Origin: an uncultured bacterium
Lineage (GTDB): Bacteria > Patescibacteriota > Saccharimonadia > Saccharimonadales > Saccharimonadaceae
DNA: 64,000 bases
NCBI GenBank assembly: GCA_903900345.1
Contig: CAIUMO010000025.1
Coordinates: forward strand, 25,149 to 89,148
Direction: 5' to 3'
In this document: positions 16,674-24,991 of the stretch, one piece after another
Numbering within the stretch: the stretch's first letter is position 1
Layout of the letters: every line of letters begins with the position of its first letter
Program-made: the position numbers and the translations under genes
The notes under the pieces: generated by a model
Seen by the model: the letters and a program-made list of their open reading frames with translations, nothing else
What the model was told of the DNA's origin: nothing
The model's database searches: none

Positions 16674-17707
16674 ATATTTGGTTAGCACTAGCCATTGCTT
16701 TGTTTATGTTGGCTGGCAACGCCTTCTTTGTTGGTGCTGAATTTGGTCTAATATCGGCTCGTCGCAGCAAGATTGAACTAGAAGCAGCTAAAGGCTCAAT
16801 ATCGGCTAAAATTGCCCTAAGCGCCATGGAGCAAGTCTCATTAATGTTAGCTGGTGCGCAACTTGGCGTTACTATCTGTTCACTTATCTTTGGTGCTGTC
16901 AGCGAACCTCTAATGGCTCATCTTTTGGAAAAGCCAATTTATAATTTAGGCCTTTCGGAAGCCCTAGTGATTCCAATGGCGCTATTTATAACTTTGATGG
17001 CTATGTCGTATTTGCATGTTGTGATCGGTGAGATGGTACCAAAGAATCTAGCTTTGGCGGCGCCCGTTAAAGTCGCCTTGTTCCTAATCCCGCCTTTGGT
17101 TGTATTTGTTAATATCTTTAAACCAATAATTATTGCCCTCAATTCTATTACGATGTCTTTGTTAAAATCTGCTGGCTTCCAGCCCAAGCAAGAGTTAGCC
17201 AGCAGTTTTAGTCGTGATGAGGTGGCTGGTTTCATCAAAGAGTCACTTCACGAAGGTTTGTTGAGTCTCAAAGAAGGTCAATTATTATCTGGGTCACTTC
17301 GGTTTGATGATGCCGCCATTAGTTCGGTGATTATACCGCTCAGTACAGTTGTTTTTACGTCACATCAGCCAACTCCTAACGAGATAGAGAAATTGACTTC
17401 AACGACTGGCTTCTCGCGTTTTCCAGTCATAGGCAAATATGGTCAGATTAGGGGATATATTCACCTGAAAGACATATTGAGGATTCCGGATCATGAATAC
17501 GATAAACCACTATCCGCCAACCTGTTTAGACCTCTTAGTAACGTCAAGAATACGTCGACCCTCAAAGACGCCCTGGCTGCTATGCAAAGCTCAGGTTCGC
17601 ATTTATCAAAGGTTACTGACGATAAAGGTGAGGTTATTGGCATAATTGCACTTGAGGATGTTCTAGAGGAATTAGTTGGTGAAATCCGCGACGACACTCG
17701 AAAATAG
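16670..17707 (+). CDS. CNNM-domain protein with CBS pair, lacking CorC_HlyC
   Basis: At 345 residues, this begins with a DUF21 membrane domain (FFVGAEFGLISARRS; IGEMVPKNLALAAP) and continues with a CBS pair (about 205-340). It ends right after the second CBS domain with EDVLEELVGEIRDD, so the CorC_HlyC domain found in the upstream partner is missing. The start overlaps the upstream stop (ATGA), a sign of translational coupling. The two probably form a heteromeric complex or work together in Mg2+ or other divalent-cation efflux. The domain assignment is clear; transported ion is inferred. Confidence 0.85.
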   Translation: MNIWLALAIALFMLAGNAFFVGAEFGLISARRSKIELEAAKGSISAKIALSAMEQVSLMLAGAQLGVTICSLIFGAVSEPLMAHLLEKPIYNLGLSEALVIPMALFITLMAMSYLHVVIGEMVPKNLALAAPVKVALFLIPPLVVFVNIFKPIIIALNSITMSLLKSAGFQPKQELASSFSRDEVAGFIKESLHEGLLSLKEGQLLSGSLRFDDAAISSVIIPLSTVVFTSHQPTPNEIEKLTSTTGFSRFPVIGKYGQIRGYIHLKDILRIPDHEYDKPLSANLFRPLSNVKNTSTLKDALAAMQSSGSHLSKVTDDKGEVIGIIALEDVLEELVGEIRDDTRK

Positions 17708-17718
17708 GCTGACTGTAT

Positions 17719-17770
17719 TTGACATACTTTTCATACATATATTATAATAGTATTTAATATGCATGAAAAG
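17719..17770 (+). promoter_or_regulatory. Consensus promoter with inverted-repeat operator of the second AbrB gene
   Basis: TTGACA (17719-17724) and TATAAT (17743-17748) with an 18-base spacer form the strongest promoter in the window. Arms CTTTTCATACATAT (17727-17740) and ATATGCATGAAAAG (17757-17770) are inverted repeats with 13 of 14 matches, centred on the -10 and reaching into the start of the gene. This suggests autorepression by the AbrB protein. Confidence 0.65.
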
Positions 17771-17998
17771 AAGCTATACGGCACAACAACAGTCGGTACC
17801 AAAGGTCAGATAGTCATCCCAGCGACTGCTCGCGAAGAACTGGTTATTAATACCGGTGATAGGTTATATGTTGTTGGTTCGTCTAGTAATGGGCTTATAA
17901 TGCTTCTAAAAGAAGATAAATTAGAGCAATTTATCGAACATATGAGTTTGAACGTTGAAGCTCTCAAGGCTTTTAAAAAGTCTAAAATTAGTAAATAA
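17759..17998 (+). CDS. AbrB/SpoVT-type DNA-binding protein
   Basis: This 79-residue protein has the core GTTTVGTKGQIVIPATAREE then INTGDRLYVVGS, the AbrB swapped-hairpin DNA-binding domain, and a helical C-terminus ending in lysines. It is a paralogue of the protein at 10482. It follows the two CNNM genes but has its own near-consensus promoter, whose -10 is enclosed by a long inverted repeat, so it probably regulates itself. ATG 17759 lies 10 bases after the -10. Confidence 0.85.
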   Translation: MHEKKLYGTTTVGTKGQIVIPATAREELVINTGDRLYVVGSSSNGLIMLLKEDKLEQFIEHMSLNVEALKAFKKSKISK

Positions 17999-18016
17999 AG
18001 TACTTGCGCTTTCACA

Positions 18017-18059
18017 ACTATAGTTCTATAGTAGGAAACACGAGCGTTATATATAACGC
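18017..18059. repeat. Two adjacent perfect palindromes
   Basis: ACTATAG-TT-CTATAGT (18017-18032) and GCGTTATATATAACGC (18044-18059) stand 11 bases apart downstream of the AbrB gene. Neither is followed by a T-tract, so they look more like protein-binding sites or RNA stems than terminators. Confidence 0.5.
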
Positions 18060-18064
18060 ATTTC

Positions 18065-18093
18065 TTGACGTTTATTGACTATGCTGATAGTAT
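18065..18093 (+). promoter_or_regulatory. Possible promoter in the 18.0-18.3 kb gap
   Basis: TTGACG (18065-18070), 17 bases, TAGTAT (18088-18093). It would drive a transcript holding the 30-codon frame at 18178. Confidence 0.35.
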
Positions 18094-18177
18094 TGATACT
18101 ACGTCTCGCGCCAAAACTATAATTATAAAGGTCGAAGCGCGTGAGGCTGTACACATAGTACAAGGAGTTAAAATCAC

Positions 18178-18270
18178 ATGCCAATAGCCATCGAATTTGT
18201 GTCGTCAAGACGCAAAAAGATAGCCGTGGATGTGGTGCCTGCCGAATGGCAACTGTATATCGCACAGTAA
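18178..18270 (+). CDS. Possible 30-residue small protein
   Basis: The frame from ATG 18178 to TAA 18268 encodes 30 residues beginning MPIAIEFVSSRRKK, and is preceded at a suitable distance by AAGGAG (18162-18167). A promoter-like pair lies about 90 bases upstream and a strong terminator hairpin about 55 bases downstream, so the unit is self-contained. No family is recognised. The peptide is basic in its middle and has no membrane segment. The evidence is the ribosome site and the surrounding signals only. Confidence 0.35.
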   Translation: MPIAIEFVSSRRKKIAVDVVPAEWQLYIAQ

Positions 18271-18324
18271 GAGTCGTTTGACTAAAAATCCACCCCGTCT
18301 TTATGACAGGGTACCAAAAACAAG

Positions 18325-18351
18325 AAAACACCCCAGGCACCGGGGTGTTTT
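18325..18351. terminator. Bidirectional terminator between converging units
   Basis: AAAACACCCC and GGGGTGTTTT are 10-base perfect arms around a 7-base loop. T-runs result in both directions, serving the plus-strand small unit and the minus-strand DsbA-like gene. Confidence 0.8.
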
Positions 18352-18370
18352 CAATTTCTAGGAGTCTATT

Positions 18371-19099
18371 TTAATTAGGTAGGGCTATGCCAGCTTTTGT
18401 CAGCTCTTTGTTGATCTCGTCCTTTAACTCTTGGCTACTTTTTGTGTAATCGTTCCAGTTTTCACCACTTAACTTTGTACCATTTAGGAATAATGTTGGC
18501 GTAGCATCGACGCTTTGTTTGTAGCCCAGAGCCTTGTCAAAACTAATCTTGGCACTAATATCTTTATTAATAACACTATTGCCTTGACTGCTATCAGCAC
18601 GGAATTTAGTCATATCTAGATTCAAAGTTTGAGCATATCCATCAAAAACCGAAATTAGTTTGTCGCCACTCAAATAAGTCCAGCTATTTTGGCCTTCATA
18701 AACTAAGTTATACATATCCCAATATTTACCTTGTAGGCCAGCCGCTTCAGCCGCAGTGGCCGCTATTGTGCCGTTAGGGTGACCTGATGCTGCGCCTAGT
18801 GTAAAGTTACGAAAAACATACTGAATCTGATCTTTATAGGCTTCAGTGACGGCCTTGATTACTGGATGTGCTGCAAAACAAGCTGAACATTGAAAGTCGC
18901 CATATTCGACCAGTGTAACTTTACTGTCTGATTTGCCAAAGACATGGTCGGCAATGTTACCGTTTTGGGTGCTGGCGACCTGAACTGCATTGACATTAAT
19001 CTTGCTGACGTCAATTTTTGAGCTGCCCGAAAATATAATCAAAATAGCTAAGAAGCCAATGGTGACAACTGAAAATACGATCCATTTAATTTTATTCAA
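18371..19099 (-). CDS. Membrane-anchored DsbA-family thiol oxidoreductase
   Basis: This 242-residue protein has an N-terminal signal anchor (about 5-24) and an extracytoplasmic thioredoxin fold of the DsbA/BdbD (Thioredoxin_4) type. The active site is C71-S-A-C74 in YGDFQCSACFAAH. The helical insertion follows (FRNFTLGAASGHPNGTIAATAAEAA), and a cis-proline loop appears as VDATPTLFLNG. It should form or transfer disulfides in exported proteins. The start is TTG with AGGAG 8 bases upstream. A strong shared terminator lies past the stop. No DsbB/VKOR partner is in the window. Confidence 0.85.
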   Translation of the reverse strand: MNKIKWIVFSVVTIGFLAILIIFSGSSKIDVSKINVNAVQVASTQNGNIADHVFGKSDSKVTLVEYGDFQCSACFAAHPVIKAVTEAYKDQIQYVFRNFTLGAASGHPNGTIAATAAEAAGLQGKYWDMYNLVYEGQNSWTYLSGDKLISVFDGYAQTLNLDMTKFRADSSQGNSVINKDISAKISFDKALGYKQSVDATPTLFLNGTKLSGENWNDYTKSSQELKDEINKELTKAGIALPN

Positions 19100-19200
19100 A
19101 AGAAACTCCTATTCAATAATTACTATGTATTAATTGTAGCAAATAACAAGCCTGCCTGACAGTGGGCGAAGTTGGCCATCTGCGTTACAATAGCAATGTA

Positions 19201-20181
19201 ATGTTTACGTTTTATTTGATACTGACAGTTATTGTTTCGGTCTTAATGTTGCTAGTGGCGGCAATTCGGCCAGATCATAGCAAATTTAATATGTTTGAGT
19301 TGGAGCGTCGCGCCAAGTTAGGTGACAAAGATGCCAAAAAAGCTTGGGCGCGTGAGAAATTATTAAGTGATGTTGTTGCTATGCAGCACATCGTAATCGC
19401 CATACTGCAAGTTTTTGTTGTCTTTTTATCAGAGCAAACCTTTGGCCCGCTAGTCGGCGTTACGATAGCACTAGTTGTCGCATTTGGTTACGGTTCGATT
19501 GCGCGCCTTAGTCTTTCTAGGTATTTGGCCCAAAAGATCTACAATCACATCGAACCATCAATTCTTAGATTCGTGCGCAAAAATCCATTCCTATTTAAGA
19601 TAATAAGAGGTGCGCCTAAAGGCGATGGCTATTATAATCTACGGATTGATTCGCGCGAAGAACTTCAGCATTTAATAGCTGAATCAGATAGCGCCCTGAC
19701 CTCTGACGAAAAGAAGTTACTGGTTCATAGTTTATCCTTTAGTGACCGCCTGGTCGGCACGGTTATGACGTCACGTAGTATGATCGTTGGCATTGATAAA
19801 TCCGAGTTTCTTGGCCCACTGATGCTAAACGATCTACATAAAGTCGGCCATAACTTTTTGCCGGTTATGGATGGTGATCTGGACCATGTTGTCGGAATTT
19901 TGAATCTCAAAGGTTTACTGACGCTTGATAGCAAAAAATCAATGACAGCTGGTAAAGCCATGCAATCAAAAGTCTATTACGTTCGTGAAGACCAAACTTT
20001 GCATCACGCTTTGGTGGCGTTGTTACATACCCACCATCATTTACTTGTCGTGATTAATGAATCTCGAGAGACCGTCGGTATCTTGACGCTGGAAGATATT
20101 ATCGAGGCATTACTGGGGCGCGAGATTGTTGATGACTTTAACGATCACGATAGCTTGATAGCCGTATCGCAACATAAATAA
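19201..20181 (+). CDS. Membrane CBS-pair protein, divergent CNNM relative
   Basis: The protein has 326 residues from ATG 19201. Three hydrophobic helices lie in the first about 115 residues, arranged like a reduced DUF21 domain but without the usual PKNLA motif. A CBS pair follows (about 185-310) containing LVGTVMTSRSMIVGID and HHHLLVVINESRETVGILTLEDIIEALLGR, whose last part matches the CBS2 end of CNNM proteins. It is probably a regulatory relative of the CNNM genes at 15.3-17.7 kb. TACAAT (19186-19191) lies 9 bases before the ATG and no Shine-Dalgarno is seen. Confidence 0.7.
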   Translation: MFTFYLILTVIVSVLMLLVAAIRPDHSKFNMFELERRAKLGDKDAKKAWAREKLLSDVVAMQHIVIAILQVFVVFLSEQTFGPLVGVTIALVVAFGYGSIARLSLSRYLAQKIYNHIEPSILRFVRKNPFLFKIIRGAPKGDGYYNLRIDSREELQHLIAESDSALTSDEKKLLVHSLSFSDRLVGTVMTSRSMIVGIDKSEFLGPLMLNDLHKVGHNFLPVMDGDLDHVVGILNLKGLLTLDSKKSMTAGKAMQSKVYYVREDQTLHHALVALLHTHHHLLVVINESRETVGILTLEDIIEALLGREIVDDFNDHDSLIAVSQHK

Positions 20182-20240
20182 TGTAGTTTTATAGGTGTTA
20201 TAGTGGTAAAATATAGCCAAGAAGAACAAGGAATCAAATC

Positions 20241-21557
20241 ATGACGCGAACACTAACACGAGAACTAGCAACAAAAGTTGGCGAAACCGTCACCATTAGC
20301 GGCTGGTTGCATAAAAAACGACTACTCGGCGGCCTTAATTTTATTACTTTGCGTGACCGCGGCGGGGTTGCTCAGACACTGATTGACAACAAAGAAGAAC
20401 TTGAAAAGCTACGCGGACTACAAATCGGCACTGTCTTGACCCTGACTGGCCAGGTAGTAGCCGATGACCGTGCTCCAGGTGGAGCCGAATTACACTATGT
20501 CAAAGTCACGGTTGATGTGCCAGTGACAGATGAACCGCCAATTGAAGTTGATAAGCCAATATCGCATAAATCAGAGCACCTAGATACGCTATTTGAAAAC
20601 CGCGTTCTGAATATTCGTAACCTGCAAGAGCAGAAAATATTCAAAATTAGAGCCGATCTAACTTACTATATTCGTGATTTTTTACGCAGTCGTGAATTCG
20701 TTGAGATTGATACGCCAAAATTATTAGCCGAAGCTACCGAAGGTGGTTCTGAAGTCTTTACATTGGATTATTTTGGTAAAATCGCAACTTTAGCACAAAG
20801 CCCTCAGCTGTTTAAGCAAATTATGGTTGGTGCTTTTGAACGTGTTTACGAAATCGGTCATTCCTACCGAGCCGAACCAAGCGCTACCACTCGTCATTTA
20901 ACCGAACTAACGATGCTTGATATCGAGATGGGCTTTGTTGAAGGCCACGATGAAGTGCTAGATATGGTTGGCGACATGACGCAAACTGTTTTGAAACGTG
21001 TTTATCAGGAGCATGCTGACGATTTGCGAACATTCAACGCTCTTGAGCTAAAACTTCCCGAAGATGGCAAGGTGCCACGATTTACAATCGCCCAAATTCA
21101 TGACATGTACACCAAAGCTACCAAGACTGATACGACTCGGGAAAAAGATTTAATCCCTGACGAAGAGCGTTGGATTAGCAATTACGCTCGTAAACAACTT
21201 GGTACAGATTTAGTTTATGCAATTCGCTTTCCAATTGAAGCCGCCAAGTTTTATCACAGAGTCGACGTACAGGACGGAACTGTGCTTTGGGGTGACCTAT
21301 TGATGCGTGGTCTTGAAATTGCGACTGTGCCACTACGTGAAAATAACTATGACAAGATGATCGAACAGATGAAAAAGGCCGGACTTGATGTTGAGCACGA
21401 AGGTTTCAAATATTACTTGCAAGCTTTTAAATACGGCCTGCCTCAACATGGTGGCTGTGGTTTTGGTGTTGACCGACTGGTCCAAAAAACTATTGGTCTA
21501 GCCAATGTCAAAGAAGCTTGTTTGTTCCCACGCGATATAAACAGGCTGACACCATAG
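20241..21557 (+). CDS. aspS: Aspartyl-tRNA synthetase, archaeal-type
   Basis: At 438 residues this is the short archaeal/eukaryotic-type AspRS (class IIb) and lacks the GAD insertion that makes standard bacterial AspRS near 590 residues. The N-terminal OB fold (about 17-105; VTISGWLHKKRLLGGLNFITLRD) binds the anticodon. Class II motif 2 appears as YEIGHSYRAEPSATTRHLTE and motif 3 as GCGFGVDRLVQ near the C-terminus. Enzymes of this type are often non-discriminating, charging both tRNA-Asp and tRNA-Asn, with later amidation by GatCAB; that step is inference. Start ATG 20241 has AAGGAAT upstream. It is followed 2 bases later by a TM2 gene. Confidence 0.9.
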   Translation: MTRTLTRELATKVGETVTISGWLHKKRLLGGLNFITLRDRGGVAQTLIDNKEELEKLRGLQIGTVLTLTGQVVADDRAPGGAELHYVKVTVDVPVTDEPPIEVDKPISHKSEHLDTLFENRVLNIRNLQEQKIFKIRADLTYYIRDFLRSREFVEIDTPKLLAEATEGGSEVFTLDYFGKIATLAQSPQLFKQIMVGAFERVYEIGHSYRAEPSATTRHLTELTMLDIEMGFVEGHDEVLDMVGDMTQTVLKRVYQEHADDLRTFNALELKLPEDGKVPRFTIAQIHDMYTKATKTDTTREKDLIPDEERWISNYARKQLGTDLVYAIRFPIEAAKFYHRVDVQDGTVLWGDLLMRGLEIATVPLRENNYDKMIEQMKKAGLDVEHEGFKYYLQAFKYGLPQHGGCGFGVDRLVQKTIGLANVKEACLFPRDINRLTP

Positions 21558-21559
21558 CT

Positions 21560-22033
21560 ATGACTGAAATCGCTACTTTGGGCAATGTAGTAAATCCGTC
21601 AGAGATTGTTGTTGTTAATAAACAGCGGCATTTCTTGGCTGCCTTCTTCTTAAGCTTTATATGGGGAGTCTTCGGAATCGATCGATTCTATCTTGGTAAA
21701 ATTTGGACTGGCATTTTGAAACTCTTAACTTTTGGTGGTTTTGGTCTTTGGGCGATAATCGATCTGTCGTCTATTATGTCTGGTAACATGCGCGATAAAC
21801 AGGGGAACGAAATGTTAGAAGCTGCTCGCTACAAGAAATTTGCAAGTCGAACGGTCACTATTTTTGCCTTGGTCGTCAGCGCTACGATTATAATAGTCGT
21901 TGGACTTTCGATATATGCTGTCATGCAATTTTTGCAGAATGGCGGAATCGACAATATTCAAAAGCTTATTCCTAGCGGTAGCCAAACAACAGATGTTAAC
22001 CAAATACTAAATTCATTAAATCAGTCACTTTAA
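21560..22033 (+). CDS. TM2-domain membrane protein
   Basis: The protein has 157 residues from ATG 21560. The TM2 domain (about 22-75) shows LAAFFLSFIWGVFGIDRFYLGK and GILKLLTFGGFGLWAIIDL, two helices joined by a short loop with the conserved D-R-F-Y-L-G motif. A third helix (about 95-120) and a polar C-terminal tail follow. Family function is unknown. It starts 2 bases after the aspS stop and is probably co-transcribed. Confidence 0.75.
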   Translation: MTEIATLGNVVNPSEIVVVNKQRHFLAAFFLSFIWGVFGIDRFYLGKIWTGILKLLTFGGFGLWAIIDLSSIMSGNMRDKQGNEMLEAARYKKFASRTVTIFALVVSATIIIVVGLSIYAVMQFLQNGGIDNIQKLIPSGSQTTDVNQILNSLNQSL

Positions 22034-22073
22034 TTGACCAAATAGCTATCGGCATTAGATAATAGGAAACAGT

Positions 22074-22625
22074 ATGCGAATTACGAATAAATTATTAATT
22101 TTTGGCTTTGTGACTGTGGCTTTAATAAGCGGCTTAGCCTTTTTGCCGGTTTTTGCTCAAAATACAGCGATGACAGACCAACAGGTTCAATTAATTCGTG
22201 ATAACTGCGTTTCAACCAAGAATACCTTGAATCAGCTCCATTCAAGCGATGCGCTGTTACGTGTTAACAGGGGACAGATTTATGAATCGATGTCGACCAA
22301 GCTAATGGAAAAGTTTAATAGTCGAGTTTCTAGCAACGGCCTTAGCAATTCTAATTTAGTCTTGGTGGCCAATAACTACAGTACGGCACTTGATACTTTT
22401 AGGGCTGACTATATCATCTACGAGAAGCAATTAACGTTGTCCATGAATATCGATTGTTCAAAGCAGCCGATCGTTTTTTATGATGCCGTTGCTTTGGCTC
22501 GCAATGAACGCAGCCAGGTTCACGCCGACGTCTTGAAGTTGAATCAGTTGATTGATCAATATCAGGCTTCTGTCAGCCAATTTGGACAAGATTATCAGAC
22601 TGCTATGCAGGGAGTAAAACAATAA
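22074..22625 (+). CDS. Secreted or membrane-anchored hypothetical protein
   Basis: This 183-residue protein has an N-terminal signal sequence (about 1-28, ending PVFAQ), with cleavage likely after FAQ, and an all-alpha remainder rich in Gln, Asn and Ser. Two cysteines (about 43 and 125) could form a disulfide outside the cell. AGGAAAC precedes ATG 22074. The stop overlaps the next start (TAATG), so the pair is translationally coupled. No family is recognised. Confidence 0.55.
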   Translation: MRITNKLLIFGFVTVALISGLAFLPVFAQNTAMTDQQVQLIRDNCVSTKNTLNQLHSSDALLRVNRGQIYESMSTKLMEKFNSRVSSNGLSNSNLVLVANNYSTALDTFRADYIIYEKQLTLSMNIDCSKQPIVFYDAVALARNERSQVHADVLKLNQLIDQYQASVSQFGQDYQTAMQGVKQ

Positions 22626-22954
22626 TGGAAGAACACGAGCATCGTTTTTCTTTGATGATCATTCTTTCAATTATATTGGCATTTATATTGACGTTCGTCA
22701 GTATGGCTTTATATAACAGCAGTGGAGCAGCTCAACTTGACCTAAGTCGACCTGGTTATAAAGACGTAAGGTCTCAGGTTGTGAATGATGATAATTTCCA
22801 AGATTATTCAAGTTCAGGATCAATTAATCAAGCTGCGATTAATGAATTTGTATCAATGTATCATCAACAGGCTGTTAAAACTGAATCAGTTGATGCCTTT
22901 GGCGGTGACCCACTCAGCACCGATGCTTTGGGTCTGGTTCCAACGTCTAATTAA
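22625..22954 (+). CDS. Single-pass membrane hypothetical protein
   Basis: This 109-residue protein has one membrane helix (about 9-32) followed by a polar, probably extracytoplasmic tail. It is coupled by a one-base overlap to the secreted protein upstream, so the two probably act together at the cell surface. Its stop overlaps the convergent murC stop by 4 bases. No family is recognised. Confidence 0.5.
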   Translation: MEEHEHRFSLMIILSIILAFILTFVSMALYNSSGAAQLDLSRPGYKDVRSQVVNDDNFQDYSSSGSINQAAINEFVSMYHQQAVKTESVDAFGGDPLSTDALGLVPTSN

Positions 22955-24207
22955 TTCTTTGCTAGTTGTTCGCGCAGCCAACTGTCAATCTTGCCAGCGC
23001 CCATACATAGTACTAATTTACCTTGGCTGCGGTGTCTTTGGACGTCATTCCACAGCTCGTCATTAAAGTCGACAATGTGGACATTTGACCGATTGGTGAT
23101 GTTTTGAATTAATTCTTCTGGTTTTAGAATCGGTAATTTAGGGTCTTCGCGCGATAAATAAGTTGGCAGCCAATAAACCTCTTCGGCTAGTTCGAATTGA
23201 TCGGTGTATTGATCACGAATCTCATGTTGCCTAATGTTCTGATGTGGCTGATAAACAAGTACAACGTGGTCCGATATTTCGCGTGCCAGCTGCAAAGTGG
23301 CTGCGATTTCAACTGGATGATGACCATAGTCGCTGTACAAATTATCAGCTAGCTTTTCGTTTCTTCTGTCGGTTCCAGGAAAACCCGTTAGAATATCATC
23401 GGTATTTTGAATCAAGCCTAATAATCGGAGTGCAGTTTGGACAATTGTCGCATTACGGCGATTATGTAGACCAGCGATCTTCTGAAGTTTAGGATTAATG
23501 TCTAATGGGCTTAGCAGGCTAGTATGAGGCAAGTTATCAAATAACTCTTCGTGTTGATCGTCCCAGGCGACGACGTGATCGCTTTGAGAGGCGAATTGAC
23601 GAAAGGCATCCAAATAGCTTTTTTCGGTAGGGTAGGTATCAGGATGGTCGTAGTCGACTGCAGTGATGAGCGATAAATAAGGTTGAAAGTGCAAGAAGTT
23701 GCGATCGAACTCGTCGCATTCATATACAAAATATTTACTATCGGTATCAAATTTGCCGCTCGGCCCATAATTAATAGTTGTACCAATAGAATAACTAATC
23801 GGAACACCCAGCTGCTTTAGCGCCCATACCAACATGCCAGTCGTAGTCGTTTTGCCGTGAGTGCCAGCTACTGCGATTAGTTTGAGACCCTTGTCATTAA
23901 TGATATACGCCAATAATTCATCGCGCTTGGCGGTATGAATTCCCAATTTGCGAGCTAGTGATAATTCTGGATGATTATCAGGCAAAGCCGAAGTGTAAAT
24001 GAACCAGTCGATCGGTTGGTCCTGGTGACAGGCTTGCAAGAAGGAACCATCTTGGCCAATATTGACTGCTATGCCTTTTTGTCTAAGTTCACTTGTCATG
24101 AGCGATTCTTCTAAGTCAGATCCGACAACATTGTAACCGGCGTCATTAGCAATCTCAGCTAGCGGACCAATACCTACGCCACCTATTCCAGAAAAATATA
24201 TGTTCAT
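22951..24207 (-). CDS. murC: UDP-N-acetylmuramate--L-alanine ligase
   Basis: This 418-residue Mur ligase has an N-terminal Rossmann domain with GIGGVGIGPLAEIANDAG and VVGSDL. The ATP-binding loop AVAGTHGKTTTTGML comes at about residue 113, the central ligase domain includes FVYECDEFDRNFL, and the C-terminal domain includes SDYGHHPVEIAATLQ and VVLVYQPHQ. These features fit MurC, which adds the first alanine to UDP-MurNAc in cytoplasmic peptidoglycan synthesis, rather than Mpl. The DNA upstream of ATG 24207 on this strand has TATACT (plus-strand AGTATA, 24215-24220) ending 7 bases before the start, with no ribosome binding site. Confidence 0.88.
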   Translation of the reverse strand: MNIYFSGIGGVGIGPLAEIANDAGYNVVGSDLEESLMTSELRQKGIAVNIGQDGSFLQACHQDQPIDWFIYTSALPDNHPELSLARKLGIHTAKRDELLAYIINDKGLKLIAVAGTHGKTTTTGMLVWALKQLGVPISYSIGTTINYGPSGKFDTDSKYFVYECDEFDRNFLHFQPYLSLITAVDYDHPDTYPTEKSYLDAFRQFASQSDHVVAWDDQHEELFDNLPHTSLLSPLDINPKLQKIAGLHNRRNATIVQTALRLLGLIQNTDDILTGFPGTDRRNEKLADNLYSDYGHHPVEIAATLQLAREISDHVVLVYQPHQNIRQHEIRDQYTDQFELAEEVYWLPTYLSREDPKLPILKPEELIQNITNRSNVHIVDFNDELWNDVQRHRSQGKLVLCMGAGKIDSWLREQLAKN

Positions 24208-24288
24208 TTTATTTAGTATAACATCTCGATGTGGCTCTTAATAACCCTTGTGGTATACTGGTTTTAGAAGTTGAGGTGGGGTTCGTCG

Positions 24289-24921
24289 GTGGTTGATAAA
24301 AGGCAAGTCAAAAGGGATATCAAACAATTACAGCGCGTTAAAACGTGGCAATTGTTTATATTGCTGATACTTATGGTCTTTGTGACTGCGACTTTTTTAC
24401 GGCTAAATAATATCGGTATGGTTGAGCGCCGAACGGCCGTAGTTGACGCTGATAATTCCAATAATACTTCAAAAATCCAAGACACGTTGTTTGAATTACA
24501 GCGCTACGTAACTGCCCATATGAACACCGACATGGGTAAGGGGATTTATCTGGAAGCAACCTACAAACGTGACGTTCAGACGGCCTATGACAAGGCTTCA
24601 AATGACAACAACCCGAACGGTAATATTTATAAAAAAGCACAAGAAGTTTGCGCCCCAAGGTTCACCGGTTATTCTAATGCTTATTTACAATGCACCATCG
24701 GTGAGCTGAACAAATATCCGGCCAGCGATAACCTAATTAGTTCGATTAATTTACCTCAACCTAATAGCTATCTTCATGCCTTCATTTCGCCACTTTGGTC
24801 ACCTGATTTTGCTGGTTGGTCGGTCCTAATCTGTATAGCAATTTTAACAATGATAGTAGCCAGATTGACAAGTGTTGCTGTCCTTAAACTACTCCTTCGC
24901 CACCACTATAAAAGTATTTAA
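24289..24921 (+). CDS. Two-helix membrane hypothetical protein
   Basis: The protein has 210 residues if started at GTG 24289, which has GAGGTGG 11 bases upstream; TTG 24271 is an alternative. One helix lies near the N-terminus (about 18-38, LFILLILMVFVTATFL) and a second near the C-terminus (about 175-200), with an extracytoplasmic domain of about 130 residues between them holding two cysteines. TATACT (24254-24259) is the probable -10. No family is recognised. Confidence 0.55.
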   Translation: MVDKRQVKRDIKQLQRVKTWQLFILLILMVFVTATFLRLNNIGMVERRTAVVDADNSNNTSKIQDTLFELQRYVTAHMNTDMGKGIYLEATYKRDVQTAYDKASNDNNPNGNIYKKAQEVCAPRFTGYSNAYLQCTIGELNKYPASDNLISSINLPQPNSYLHAFISPLWSPDFAGWSVLICIAILTMIVARLTSVAVLKLLLRHHYKSI

Positions 24922-24924
24922 CCG

Positions 24925-24953
24925 TTGACACCAAGCGCGCCACAATGTACGCT
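24925..24953 (+). promoter_or_regulatory. Possible promoter of the 68-residue protein
   Basis: A perfect TTGACA (24925-24930) is followed after 17 bases by a poor TACGCT. The leader carries AGGAGG at 24974-24979. Confidence 0.4.
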
Positions 24954-24991
24954 AGCTTTCGTATAGTACTAACAGGAGGGATAAGGATATT

